Source: Cotesia glomerata
Lineage: Eukaryota; Arthropoda; Insecta; Hymenoptera; Braconidae
Length of the DNA: 64,000 nucleotides
Direction: 5' to 3'
Assembly: GCF_020080835.1 (NCBI RefSeq)
Contig: NC_058165.1
Span: 17,105,915 to 17,169,914, forward strand
Below are positions 45,936-56,517 of the stretch, piece by piece. The translations under genes and the position numbers were made by a program. Below the pieces are notes generated by a model. It was not told the DNA's origin, searched no databases, and was given only the letters and a program-made list of their open reading frames with translations. Within the stretch, counting starts at the first letter, position 1, and every line of letters begins with the position of its first letter.

Positions 45936-46006
45936 CTAAATGATGATATCTTTTATTTTTAAAGATTTTCTGTGGTTAATATAACTTCCTTGGATGTCTG
46001 AAAATT
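45936..46006 (+). ncRNA. U14-like C/D-box snoRNA, copy 1
   Basis: The C box ATGATGA is at 45,940 and the D box CTGA at 45,998-46,001. Immediately before D lies CTTCCTTGGATGT, complementary over 13 nt to the conserved 18S segment ACATCCAAGGAAG. This is the target of U14 (SNORD14), which guides 2'-O-methylation of a C there. It lies 75 nt before exon 3. U14 also has a second 18S-pairing domain needed for processing; I cannot confirm it here. Confidence 0.75.
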
Positions 46007-46195
46007 TTAAATATAATTTAATTATTTTACTATTTATAAAAACACAAATTTATGAAAGATTTTTTTTTTATTTCAGGCGTGAGCTGATTGATATTCTCAA
46101 ATCCCAAGTTATGGACACTTGAGGCTGAAATAGGTTTAAAGAGGTAATTTTTAATAACTATCAATATCATTGGAATTTAATTTTTATAAATACTT

Positions 46196-46259
46196 GCAAA
46201 TGATGATTCGTACATGCACCACTCTTACGAAATAATGGAGATTATGTCGAGCTGATTTT
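46196..46259 (+). ncRNA. C/D-box snoRNA, 18S guide family A, copy 2
   Basis: The C box is at 46,200-46,206 and the D box CTGA at 46,252-46,255. It has the same CATGCACCAC guide as the copy at 45,259 and is nearly identical to it and to the RpL15 intron copy at 50,850. It lies 73 nt before exon 4. Confidence 0.78.
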
Positions 46260-46450
46260 AATTTGATAATCTAATTTTATTCTTTTTATTTTTATTCAGT
46301 GTTTTATTATTTGATTTTTCTGCTACAGGGTACTGCGGAAAGATGCCGAAACTCTTCGAGGATTGGATCAAAAATTTACTCAAGGAAATGAGTAGAAATA
46401 TGAAATTAATGTAACTGAAAAATTTTAAATAAAAGAAATTATCTAAAATA

Positions 46451-47600
46451 ATTCTACTTGTTTTTTATATTTAAAAAAAAAATAATTAAACCAGTCATTA
46501 AAAATCCCAATTTTTTTTTTATTTTTTTTTTGTGAAAAATTATCACAATAAATTTAAAGGAAAATTCTACAAGTAAAAAATAAAAAAGCCATTTTCTTAA
46601 AATATTTTTATAGCTCTAATTTAATAAATAAAAACATATTGTCACTGATTATTGATTAAATTTAATATATTATTTATTTATAAATAAATTTTAATTAAAA
46701 GACCACTTGAACTATTTTTTAAAATTATAATTTTAATTAAATTTAATAAAAATTTGTGCCAAAAATTATTTTTATTAAAAATTTTAAACAAAAATTAAAA
46801 AATTGAAAATACACATTAAGAAAATAATTTCTATTCCAACAAAACAATTTTTTTATTTTTATTTGTAGAACAGAAACATGAGAGAGCCAGCCAATCAGAG
46901 CGCAGACACCACTAGAAGCGGAGCGGGGGTGAAGGACGTTACAAACGGTTTCTGCAGTCTCGACTCAGCAACTCAACAAGTGAAACACCTTTCCGCGCGC
47001 GTCGCGTATATTTCTTTCCTTAATTGTTGTGTTTTAATATTTTACATGAAATTATCAGAGTATTTAGATTCTAATTATTGTTAATTTAATTTATAATTTA
47101 TAATTAAGAAAATAAGTAGTTTTATTTATTAAGTTTTTGACTTTTTGCGTGTGAAAAATAAGTTTGAATAAAATCTCGAGTGTTTGCTGTTGAGAAAGTA
47201 TTTCTAAGTGAAGTGTCAAGTGTTATTGTCCCAGATAGCAAAATCACGTATTAAGTTATTCCGAATGAGCTCAGATTTATGATTTGGACGTCAGAGTCTA
47301 CGTCTAAAAGACGTCTTTAAGACCTTCTGAAGAGGTCGAACGCGCCGCTTATTGTAGACTTTAAGAACTCATCAAAACGAGCTCTTAAAGAGCTCTTTTT
47401 TCTGAACTCGCACAAATGAATGATTTTTTATCTCTATACGCTATTATAATGATAACAATAATAAGAACACAACAAAAATAATATTAATAATAATAATAAT
47501 AATAAAAGTAAATTATGAAAAATAATTCAGAGTTTCATGAAGCACCGATGCTGATTTCGAATGTTTATTATTTTAGTTAGACCTAATATTGTCGGTTTAA
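46451..47600. other. Intergenic, with a GC-richer promoter-like patch at 46,870-47,030
   Basis: 46,451-46,860 is AT-rich. 46,870-47,030 contains AGCCAATCAG (CCAAT-like), GCGGAGCGGGGG and GCGCGCGTCGCG, unlike anything nearby, and could be a promoter or decayed exon. 47,229-47,430 and 48,800-48,995 share GAGCTC-rich phrases and may be the two ends of one interrupted repeat. No gene is assigned. Confidence 0.3.
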
Positions 47601-48003
47601 GGTAGTTGTAGCGTGATAGGCATTTCAACAGAAAATTATGAAATTTTTTTTATTGAAAGATAAATATATTAATAATTCACTACCAAAATTTCAGATCAAT
47701 TGACCGCACCGTTTTTGAGTAATTAATTTTTGAAATTGCATCTTTTACACGTAGCGGTATAGAGAGATGACAAAGTTAGTATGAAATTATTTGCATCACT
47801 CGAGTGGTATGGAAGATTTCATACTAACTTTACCATCTCTCTATACCTCTACGTGTAAAAGATACAATTTCGAAAATTAATTACTCAAAAACGGTGCGGT
47901 CAATTGATCTGAAATTTTGGTAGTGAATTATTAATATATTTATCTTTCAATAAAAAGAATTTCATAAATTTTCTGTTGAAATGCCTATCACGCTACAACT
48001 ACC
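47601..48003. mobile_element. TTAA-flanked full-length foldback element, copy 1
   Basis: Almost the whole 403 bp is a single inverted repeat, starting GGTAGTTGTAGCGTGATAGG and ending with its reverse complement, with a short centre near 47,805. TTAA flanks both ends. Copies 2 and 3 are at 51,283-51,684 and 61,034-61,348. It is a snap-back MITE with piggyBac-type target preference. Confidence 0.8.
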
Positions 48004-48007
48004 TTAA

Positions 48008-50310
48008 AGAGAGAAAGTGAAAATCGCAATTGCCGTAACTAAGATTCGAACCCGAGTCGCGCGCGTGCTAGATCGATACCTAACCCCCTACGCTGTTCAA
48101 ACGATATGTCATTACACATTTTATTATTCTTATAAGCTAAGTTTAAATAGTGATGAAATGTTGCGATCATTGTCTAGATTATTTATTCTATTTGATACTG
48201 TGTATCGATAGAGAAAAAGTAACTTTTACGAATATTTATATACTAAAAAATATTCAAAAGTCTACCTGTAATATTTTTTTAAATGGTCTATATAAATCTT
48301 GTTTACTTTTCACAATATAAAATCTAATAGATAAATTAATGAATATTAAAAATTCAACAATAATTAATAAGTATATAGTTATAAGATATCGTTAAATTCG
48401 AATAAAATGTTTAAAATTGATACATGCAAAGTACTCCTTAAATGTAGAAAGTTCACATAATTTTTTCAGATTAGAATCCAATTTTATTATTTTATCTAAA
48501 TTAGTTTGATTACGAACCAGATTTTAACATTATTGCCGATTACTTCATAATATAATTTAAAATTTTTGAAAAATTTAATTAACCTGGTTCAAGAGAAATG
48601 AGTTAACCTATGCCAAGTGTATATCTATATATTAATCTATTCAAATTGTTTTAAATTATTTAATTCGAATTATTTTTAATCATTTTCAATTCAATTTCTC
48701 AATCAGGAAAGTAATAAATGAAAAATGAATAAGATTTTGACAGCTTTATATTAAAAAGAAATTTGTGTTTTTGTTTATAATGTCTATAAGCTCATTATAC
48801 TCAACTCAAAAAGAAGTCCAAAAAAAGGACTCAGTTAGATGTCAGAAAATTGACTCCAAACTTATGAGTTCATTAAGAGCTCTTAGTTCTGACCTCGTAA
48901 AAAAGAGCTCCTTAAGACTTACGTCACATTAGGACTTCTATAAGAAGTTTTTTAAAAGACTTCATACTGAAATCTTTCTGACTTGGATGCTGACTGGGGT
49001 GATAGTAAAATTGAAAGTTATCTGATCATTTTTATAATGTTTTGACATGATACTGAAATTAACAGCCAATTGAAAATTTTTTTTATTTTGTGAGCTAGAA
49101 GTTAGCCGCTCGCCATTTTTTATAAGTACCGAGCGTTAAAAAATGGTGACGGCTAACTTATTCTAGCTCACGACAATTTTTATCATTTTTCTTATTAAAA
49201 AAATTAGAATAAAAATTCTGCATGTAAGTTTGAAAAATGGAGTGTAATTGTCTAAAAATATTTTCTTAATTAAAATTAAATTGATAAAAAAAACAAAATC
49301 TGTCAGAAATTTGATAATTTCAGTACCATTTTTTTAACAAATAAGCATAAAAAATTCAACAACAATTTTAAAAAAGTATAAGTGCAATTTCTAAAAATAA
49401 TTTTGTAAATATATTTGTCAAATAAAATCAGAAAGTAATTAAGTGTGTTAATTTAAGTGTCAAGTGTTTTGTATAAAAAAAGTCTATCAGCTATCAACTG
49501 CAAGGAAAGTAATTCAGACTTTTTCGTCAGTCCAGCAGCTCAATTCTGTCAACTGGCATCGTCTGGTAGAGAAATAGCAGTTAAGTGATGAAATGTTAGC
49601 TGATTAATTAAAACACTTGGATCAATCGAGAAAGTGTTTACCCTTCTGCGTATTTTTTCTCTGCCAAGGTTTGTTAATTTTTTTTTTAATTAAATAAAAG
49701 TAATGAAAATATTTAATGATTCTCAAAATATTGATCAAGTTCTAAATTTTATTTTTTATTTTTCGAGTTAATGAAATTTATAATATTAAAGTTAGCAGTC
49801 GCTTGACCATTTTTTAATTTTTTTTAATTAATAAATTTGCTCTGAAAAATTATCTCTAAAAAATTGCATTCTTTATTTTTTAAATTTTCTAAATGTCAAT
49901 TTTTTTTTCTCATTTTCTTTGTTAAAAAAATTCTTAAAGTTATAAAATATCTGCTAAATTAATTATCATACGAAATTTTTTAGTTTTTTTTTTTTAAGTT
50001 TTAATGAAATGATAAAGTGACTTATTTGAAAAAATAAATTTGGTAAGTAATTTTTTATTTGAAGAAATAATTCTAGTAAGTGAATTTTTATTTTAAAAAA
50101 TAGTTAAGAAAATTAATTTTAATTTTTTATTTATTAAATCAAATTTTAAAATTTTCAGAATTTTAAACATTTAAAAATTTCCCTCTAAAATAATTCTTTA
50201 GCGTTAGTGAAGAACGGCCAAAATAATAAGCTAAAGCGCCACCTGGTGTCATCCCCATTAGCCATCTAACTCAAAAGAACACAACGAAAATAAAACATAG
50301 CCTAGAATTT
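48008..50310. other. Intergenic region before RpL15
   Basis: 48,010-48,110 is GC-richer with a GGTTCGAATC-like block on the minus strand, judged insufficient for a tRNA. 48,220-49,440 is AT-rich. 49,490-49,680 is apparently unique, exon-like sequence ending CTGCCAAG|GTTTGT, of unknown identity. 50,215-50,310 is the likely RpL15 promoter. Confidence 0.3.
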
Positions 50311-50604
50311 CTTTTATACTTTAGCTCTGAGTACGTATCGTGCTGGGTGAGTTTTATTTTTTTAATAATCCGCCAAAATAATTGCAATCGGCTTACAAAC
50401 AATAAAAACTCTTATCAATATTAAAAACAAGTGTCTAATCCACAAGTTTCAGGGATAATTTTCACTCGCGGATTAAATTTCATCAAAATAATTAAATAAT
50501 TGTCGGCCTAACCTCACTTGCGGTCCAGACCATGCATACTTTGTTTATGCGACTTTCTGAGCAGGCTCCAAATTAAAAACTAATTAATTTAATTTTTCTT
50601 TTAG
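50311..50604 (+). promoter_or_regulatory. RpL15: RpL15 5' untranslated exon and first intron
   Basis: A pyrimidine-rich start, CTTTTATACTTT at about 50,311, fits the terminal oligopyrimidine class typical of ribosomal protein mRNAs, which are translationally controlled by growth signals. The short exon ends GTGCTGG|GTGAGT at 50,346. The intron ends TTTTCTTTTAG at 50,604, nine bases before the start codon. The exact transcription start is inferred. Confidence 0.55.
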
Positions 50605-50613
50605 GTAGTCACG

Positions 50614-53600
50614 ATGGGAGCTTACAATTATATCACTGAGTTGTACCGCAAAAAGCAGAGCGATGTTATGCGGTTCTTGCTCCGCGTTCGCTGCTGGCAA
50701 TACCGTCAATTGACAAAATTGCACCGTGCCCCGAGACCATCTCGTCCTGACAAGGCACGTCGTCTAGGATACAAAGCCAAACAAGGTATGTTTTTTTTAT
50801 TATTCATCAATTTTTATTTTTATATTATACTTTAATTAATATTCATTTTTAAAATGATGATTCGTACATGCACCACTCTCACGGAAGAATGAAGATTATG
50901 TCGAGCTGATTTTTTATTTTATTAATTTAACACATTAAAAAACTATTTTTTTTCTTGGATAAATTTCTAATTTTTTTCATTTTTACAGGCTTTGTTATCT
51001 ACCGTATTCGGGTACGTCGTGGAGGTAGAAAGCGCCCAGTACCCAAGGGAGCTACCTTCGGTAAACCCAAGAGCCATGGAGTTAACGAGTTGAAGCCATC
51101 GCGTAAACTTCAATCTGTTGCTGAGGTAATTAAAATAAAAATATTTCTTTTAATGAAACTAATTTATTTAATTTTTTAGTTTTTGTTATTGAAATAACTT
51201 GAATATTTTTTTTTAAATTAAATTTAACTATTTTATAAAACTTGTCTTGAAAAAAAAAAATAATATTTAAATATGCACTTAAGGTAGTTGTAGCGTGATA
51301 TGCATTTCAACAGAAAATTATGAAATTTTTTTTATTGAAAGATAAATATATTAATAATTCACTACCAAAATTTCAGATCAATTTACCACATCGTTTTTGA
51401 GTAATTAATTTTCGAAATTGCATCATTTACACGCAGAGGTATAGAGAAATAGTAAAGTTAGTATGAAATCTTCCGCACCTTTCGAGTGGGCCAAATAATT
51501 TCATACTAACTTTACCATCTCTCTATACCTCTATATGTAAAAGATGCAATTTTGAAAATTAATTACTCAAAAACGATGTGGTAAATTGATCTGAAATTTT
51601 GGTAGTGAATTATTAATATATTTATCTTTCAATAAAAAAAATTTCATAATTTTCTGTTGAAATGCCTATCACGCAACAACTACCTTAACGTAAAAGATCC
51701 CTTTAGTGGCACCTTTAACTCCTACTAATAGCACTTTTCCTTTCAATGAAAAGATGTTCTATTTGGAATAAAAATTAAAAATTTTTTTGATCTAAGGGGC
51801 TTAAAGATTAGAAACAATATATTCACTATTGAAATTAATGATTTCATTAATTGAATAAGTACCAAAGTCAAAAAAAGTGTCAGTAATTTACACTAGTAAT
51901 TTTCTTTTTAAATTGAGTAATTTAAAAAGTTTTTTACAAAAGCAGTTTGCTGTTTTTTTGTTCATAATTTTTTTAAGTTTTTAATAATTCAGTAATTTTA
52001 TTGATAATCATTTTTATTCTAAATTCTTAAAAAAATTTAATTAACAATTTTCTAAAAATAAGCTTGAAAAAAATAATATTAAATGCACTTAGTAACTTTT
52101 TTTTAATTCTTGAGCAATTAAAAAAATTTTCTTTAAAAAAACAGCTTGCTAATTTTGTCTTCATAAATTTTTTAGATTTTGACAAATTCAATAATTTTAT
52201 TACAAATTTTTTTTAATTTACTTGATAATTTTTTTGTCATAAAAATTTTTATTCTAAATTTATGTCAAAAAAAAAAAACTAAAATTTTTCTCAACTAACT
52301 TGAAAAATTTTTTTGTGATAAATTTTATGATAATTGTTTACAAGTGGGGTCAACCATTTTAATTTAATTTTTTTTTTTTTTTTGAACGAAATTTCTATTT
52401 AATTTTATTGACATATTTTTTTTTTTTTTTTGAAAAATACATAAAAAAATAAACAATTGAAAAAAAAAGTTGATTATCACAATTTCAACAAATTTTACAA
52501 ATTTTCAAAAAAATTTATAAATTTAAAAAAAAATTGTGATATTCAACTTTTTTTTTTTTTAATTCGTTTTTTTATGTACTTATAGAAAAAAATATATGTC
52601 GACGGATTCATTAGCAATTTGTTTAACTCTTTATTTTTTAGAGGGTGATTTTTTATTATTTTGATGTAGTAGTAATCCAATTATAAATTATTTGAATGAT
52701 TCAAACCTAAATATTATATCTCTATTAGATATTAATGAAATATTAAATGGTTTTTTACAAATAAAAGATTCTCTAAAATGGAGTTGGACAATTTGCTAAT
52801 TAGAACGACTATATATTAAAAACATAAAAAAAAGATGAAATACAGTCAAATCGCGTTATGAATCCGGCTTGTTTCCTTTTTTTTTAAACCAGACTCGCGT
52901 TAATATGAGAGAGACACAAAGAGGACTCATAACGCGACTCGACTGTAAAAATTTTATCCAAAAACATGAAAGCCAAAACTTTTTCAACTTTCAAAAATGA
53001 TTTTTTAATTGAAATATTAATTTTTTGATATTCTCGATATCACCACCATAAATCCGATGTAAAAACAAAGAAGTTAAAAAAAAATTATGATGATCCATCA
53101 ATTCATCTATTTTTTATGGCCAAAAATAGGCTTGACCTCACTTGTAAATAATTACCTAAATGTTTTATTTTTAATCATTTATAGAATTAATATGTTTTAT
53201 TATAAATTCTGTAAAAGAAAATTCAAAATTTTTTTTTTGTTTTTAGTCATTTATAAAATTATAAATTTCAAAAAAAAAAATATTCATTTATTTCTAATGC
53301 AACTAAATTAGTAAACTTCAAAACAAAAATGATGATATTTTTCTATTTATATAAATGAAAAATTCCATGATTGATATAACTTCCTTGGATGTCTGAAAAC
53401 AATTGAAAATTAATCTTGAATTTTCTTAAATTAACTAATTATTAAAGTTCTAAAACGCAAATTTTATTTTTCAGGAACGTGTTGGCCGTCGGTGCGGAGG
53501 TTTGAGAGTTCTCAACAGCTACTGGGTGGCCCAAGATTCTTCCCACAAATTCTACGAAGTTATCCTTGTTGACCCATTCCATCCGGTAAATATCAGTCTT

Positions 53601-53966
53601 AATAATTTTATTTATTTCTTCAAATAATAAATGAATGACGAATTATATGGTGAAAAAGGGGAGGTCCTGAATTAATGACGGAAAAAAAAAATACAGAATC
53701 AAAACTTATTAAAAAATCAAAATTATCCACAAAAGAACTTGATAATTAACAAAACTATAAAAAAATTTCAGGCAATCCGCAACGACCCCAAGATAAACTG
53801 GCTCTGCAAGCCAGTACACAAACACCGTGAGCTCCGCGGCAAGACCTCAGCTGGTAAAAGTTCACGTGGTCTTGGCAAAGGACATCGGTACTCTCAGACA
53901 ATTGGTGGTTCTCGACGTGCTGCTTGGCTCAGAAGAAACTCGCTTTCTTTACGCAGAAAACGATAA
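50614..53966 (+). CDS. RpL15: 60S ribosomal protein L15 (eL15), complete, four coding exons
   Basis: Coding exons are 50,614-50,785, 50,989-51,125, 53,475-53,585 and 53,772-53,966, with GT/AG sites and compatible phases. They give 204 residues, the same length as the human protein. The start MGAYNYITELYRKKQSDVMR, the basic core [40 protein letters not shown] and the C-terminal ARG-rich tail (WLRRNSLSLRRKR) are all family features. eL15 is a core component of the large subunit, assembled in the nucleolus. The ATG is nine bases after the acceptor and is the only plausible start. Introns 2 and 3 each carry a C/D snoRNA, so the gene doubles as a snoRNA host. Intron 3 (2.3 kb) also carries a foldback MITE and a small CAGT-ended element. 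AATAAA lies at 54,042. Confidence 0.97.
50850..50913 (+). ncRNA. C/D-box snoRNA, 18S guide family A, copy 3 (RpL15 intron 2)
   Basis: The C box ATGATGA is at 50,854-50,860 and the D box CTGA at 50,906-50,909. The CATGCACCAC guide matches copies 1 and 2 in the upstream host gene, and the rest differs at only a few bases. It lies 79 nt before the RpL15 exon at 50,989. Confidence 0.78.
51283..51684. mobile_element. TTAA-flanked foldback element, copy 2 (RpL15 intron 3)
   Basis: This is a 402-bp near-palindrome starting GGTAGTTGTAGCGTGATATG and ending with the inverted copy, flanked by TTAA. It is nearly identical to 47,601-48,003 across both arms, with differences concentrated around the centre. 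Confidence 0.8.
51689..53325. other. RpL15 intron 3, AT-rich remainder
   Basis: Mostly simple A/T-rich sequence. 52,430-52,590 forms an imperfect inverted repeat of poly-A/T runs. The only element recognised is the MITE at 52,843-52,945. Confidence 0.45.
52843..52945. mobile_element. CAGT-ended, TA-flanked MITE with CATAACGCG motif
   Basis: It begins CAGTCAAATCGCGTTATGAA and ends CTCATAACGCGACTCGACTG, flanked by TA. At 103 bp it is among the shortest elements here and has no coding capacity. Confidence 0.7.
53325..53401 (+). ncRNA. U14-like C/D-box snoRNA, copy 2 (RpL15 intron 3)
   Basis: The C box ATGATGA is at 53,329-53,335 and the D box CTGA at 53,393-53,396. The same CTTCCTTGGATGT guide lies immediately before D as in the copy at 45,936; the 5' half differs. 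It lies 78 nt before the exon at 53,475. Confidence 0.77.
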
Positions 53967-54066
53967 TAAGTTTAACACTGATGCTGATGTGATGTGGATA
54001 AATATAATTGAAAAATTAAACACAGTTGAAATAATTTTTTTAATAAAAACCATTCCATCGGTACCG

Positions 54067-54101
<35 letters not shown>

Positions 54102-54228
54102 TATTAAAGTGAAAGACCCAGTTATTAACTCTGGCCTAGTTGTTTGACACTTGCAATTCTATTCTAATTAAAAAAATAAAATGCTCTAAAAAAAAACAAC
54201 TATTTTGAAATTTATAATTAAAAAATTA

Positions 54229-54687
54229 TCTATATAATTAAGAGAATAAGCAAAATTTGTGGCCAGTTAATTTACATGATGAAATCGGTTTTTTTAGTGA
54301 AATTTAGTGTCACTGCAAAGGTCTTGACTTGAATTTGTGTTTTTTCAAGGTTTCATATCATTCTCACCAATAATCTATTATAATAACTACTAGTATACGT
54401 TGCGCGCGTGTGAATTTAGTATGGAATTGTCTATATTTTCATACTTATGATATATTTGACCAATCACGTTACGAATAGTTTGTCTTATGTATATTTTCAT
54501 ATTTTTCATCTAAATTATAAGAGTGGATTTAGGTTTAATTCGAAAATGCTCTATCTCTAGATCCATAATTAAGAAATGACCTTGTATCTTGTCAACTACT
54601 GACATTTTTAAAGATATAAGCTCATTCCGATGTTACACTCATCGAGACCTTTTATTTGAGTACCTACATCAATTTTTCATATATATA

Positions 54688-54751
<64 letters not shown>

Positions 54752-55446
54752 TGAAAAATATATCAAAATGCATGTGGGTACTCAAATGAAAGCTCTTGAT
54801 GAGTGTAACTTCGCGATGAGCTTACATTTTTAAAAATATCAATAATTAAGAAACGACCTTGTATCTCGTGAATTATTGACATTTTTAAAGATATAAGCTC
54901 ATCCCGATGTTACACTCATCGAGACCTTTCATTTAAGTACCCACATCAATTTTTTACATATTTTATATATTTGTATATATTATATATATAAATATATGAA
55001 AAATATATCAAAGTGCATGTGGGTATTCAAATGAAAGCTCTCGATAAGTGTAACATCGGGATGAGCTTATATCATTGAAAATGTCAATAATTAAGAAGAT
55101 ATCTTGTATCTTGTGAACTATTCATACTTTTAAAGATATAAACTCATCCCGATATTACACTCATCAAGACATTTCATTTAAGTACCTACATCAATTTTTC
55201 ACACATTTTATATAATTATACATATTACATATATTTATATGTAAAAATTATATCAAAAATGCATGTGGGTACTCAAATGAAAGCTCTTGATGAGTGTAAC
55301 ATCGGTATGAGCTTATATCTTTAAAAACGTCAATATTTAAGAAAGTACAGTGCAATTTAACAAAAGTCATTATTTAATCAAGTAAAATTTTATTTATTTA
55401 TAGTTCACGAGTCACGGCAGTCACATAGTGACTGCAAGGTTGCTAG
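54229..55446 (+). mobile_element. Helitron-like element, group 1, nested
   Basis: It starts TCTATATAATTAAGAG after A and ends with the CAGTCAC/GTGACTG hairpin, AAGGTTG and CTAG before T. The body has three palindromic units with TA-rich centres, as in 13,681-15,299. A group 3 Helitron is inserted at 54,390-54,527. Confidence 0.8.
54390..54527 (-). mobile_element. Helitron-like element, group 3, minus strand, nested
   Basis: On the minus strand it starts TCCACTCTTATAATTTAGATG and ends after a GCGCGC-containing stretch with CTAG, followed by T. It is related to the tandem units at 27,235-27,808. Joining 54,389 to 54,528 restores TAACTATTTAGG of the host Helitron (compare AAGTATTTAGGCTG at 30,162). 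Confidence 0.7.
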
Positions 55447-55447
55447 T

Positions 55448-55920
55448 ATTTATTAATTTATTAGAGTTGATTTTTTTTTAACTAAAAATAAAATTGCAAG
55501 TGTCAATAACTGGGTCTTTTACCTTAAATTAAATCAACGATTTTAATCAATTTTTTTACGTTTAAAAATTTTTTATTTTTTAAATTAATACAACGATAAC
55601 AAATTATAAATTTATTAGATCTCGGTTTAATTATTAGTTAATACATTTATGATACATACAATCAGTGATCTACATAAATAATTAACACACGTTTTATAAA
55701 ATACACGCGATACACAATCACACATCTCTTTTTTTTAATTGACGAGCTTTAATTATTATTCATATTTTTTTTTTTATGAATAATAATTAATGATCAATTT
55801 AACAAGAGATTCATTAAATGCTTTCATTACTTTTATATTATACATATTTCTCTTTTATATTATATTTTTAATTAATTAATTAATTAATATTATTTATTAC
55901 ATTAGGTTAAGTTACTTTGG
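55448..55920. other. Intergenic between element end and TINAG-like stop
   Basis: This is AT-rich, includes a small inverted TTAATTATTATTCATA repeat (55,748-55,792), and probably includes the 3' untranslated region of the minus-strand gene ending at 55,921. Confidence 0.4.
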
Positions 55921-56275
55921 CTACATTGTTTTTGCCCATATACCCAGGACATAGGTTTCTATTTCACATTCGTTCGTTCCTTTTACAATTCTGAAGAGTC
56001 CGTTTTCGCCCCAATTTGTTCCCCAGGAATTGGCAACGAGCTAAAATAATTTTTATTAATTATTAATTATTTATTTATTATTTATAATTGATAATTTATG
56101 TGGAATTTTTTTAAACTTACCCAATATTTAGTTGGTTGGTAATTTCCAACGAGTTCTTCACCCCATCCTAATATTCTAACCGAATGGTAACCAGAAGGAT
56201 AATTATTGTCTAAGTTTGAGTGCTTGTAAATACCTCTTTGGTAGGTGAAGAAATCTTGGTGTATTCGCATTGTTG
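55921..56275 (-). CDS. TINAG-like / cathepsin B-like protein, last two exons
   Basis: Minus-strand exons are 56,275-56,121 and 56,040-55,921, with acceptor TTTTTTTTAACAG, donor GTAAGT, acceptor ATTATTTTAG and a TAG stop. They encode the end of a papain-fold (peptidase C1A) domain: TMRIHQDFFTYQRGIYKHS, SGYHSVRILGWGEELVG with the position of the active-site His, then VANSWGTNWGENGLFRIVKG with the Asn. The end is NECEIETYVLGIWAKTM. The wording GYHSVR and the short C-terminus resemble tubulointerstitial nephritis antigen-like secreted proteins, in which the catalytic Cys is usually replaced. That residue would be in upstream exons not recognised here, so activity cannot be judged. The first exon enters in phase 1, so the gene continues to higher coordinates, past an intron filled by a tandem array and transposons. 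Confidence 0.85.
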
Positions 56276-56517
56276 CTGTTAAAAAAAAAAAAAAATAAAT
56301 TTATTTTATTTTATTATGTTTATAAAATAATTATTATAAAAGGTATGGTCATTTTTACAGTGATTAGATATTAAGCACTAAAAACACTGTATCTCCAAAA
56401 ATATTGAAGATAGTCCTATAGTATAAAAACATTTTTTATGGGAAATTTCTCGTAATAAAATTTTGTATTCTTACAATTTTTCCTAAAATTCAATATTTCA
56501 TGAGTTACTACCTTTTT

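Larger units (their letters stand above)
45061..46450 (+). ncRNA. Non-coding snoRNA host gene, four exons
   Basis: The exons are about 45,061-45,110, 45,402-45,482, 46,077-46,143 and 46,329-about 46,450 (AATAAA at 46,428). Donors are GTGAGT, GTAAAA and GTAATT; acceptors end TTTTCAG, TTTCAG and CTACAG. Each of the three introns holds one C/D-box snoRNA 73-83 nt upstream of the 3' splice site, the usual spacing for intron-encoded C/D RNAs. The spliced exons have stops in all frames. The longest frame from the ATG at 45,108 would be 21 codons ending in exon 2, with introns downstream, so the mRNA should be a nonsense-mediated decay target. This is the design of Gas5/UHG-type host genes. The 5' start is pyrimidine-rich (TTCTCATTTC), as expected for a TOP transcript. 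The exact start is unknown. Confidence 0.75.
54108..55523. mobile_element. TTAA-flanked AAAGACCCAG element split by a Helitron
   Basis: The ends AGTGAAAGACCCAGTTATT and AATAACTGGGTCTTTTACC are inverted copies flanked by TTAA. TTTGACACTTGCAATT-type phrases follow on each side, as in 40,875-41,071. The middle is occupied by a group 1 Helitron (54,229-55,446). It begins just after the RpL15 polyadenylation signal and a poly-T run. Confidence 0.7.

Noticed and set aside
48037..48110. tRNA or tRNA-derived SINE on the minus strand
   Set aside because: A B-box-like GGTTCGAATC is present, but the T-stem does not pair well and no convincing A box, D arm or acceptor stem can be drawn.
48017..48211. 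64-codon plus-strand frame
   Set aside because: Short, no recognisable family, overlaps the tRNA-like block; most likely chance.
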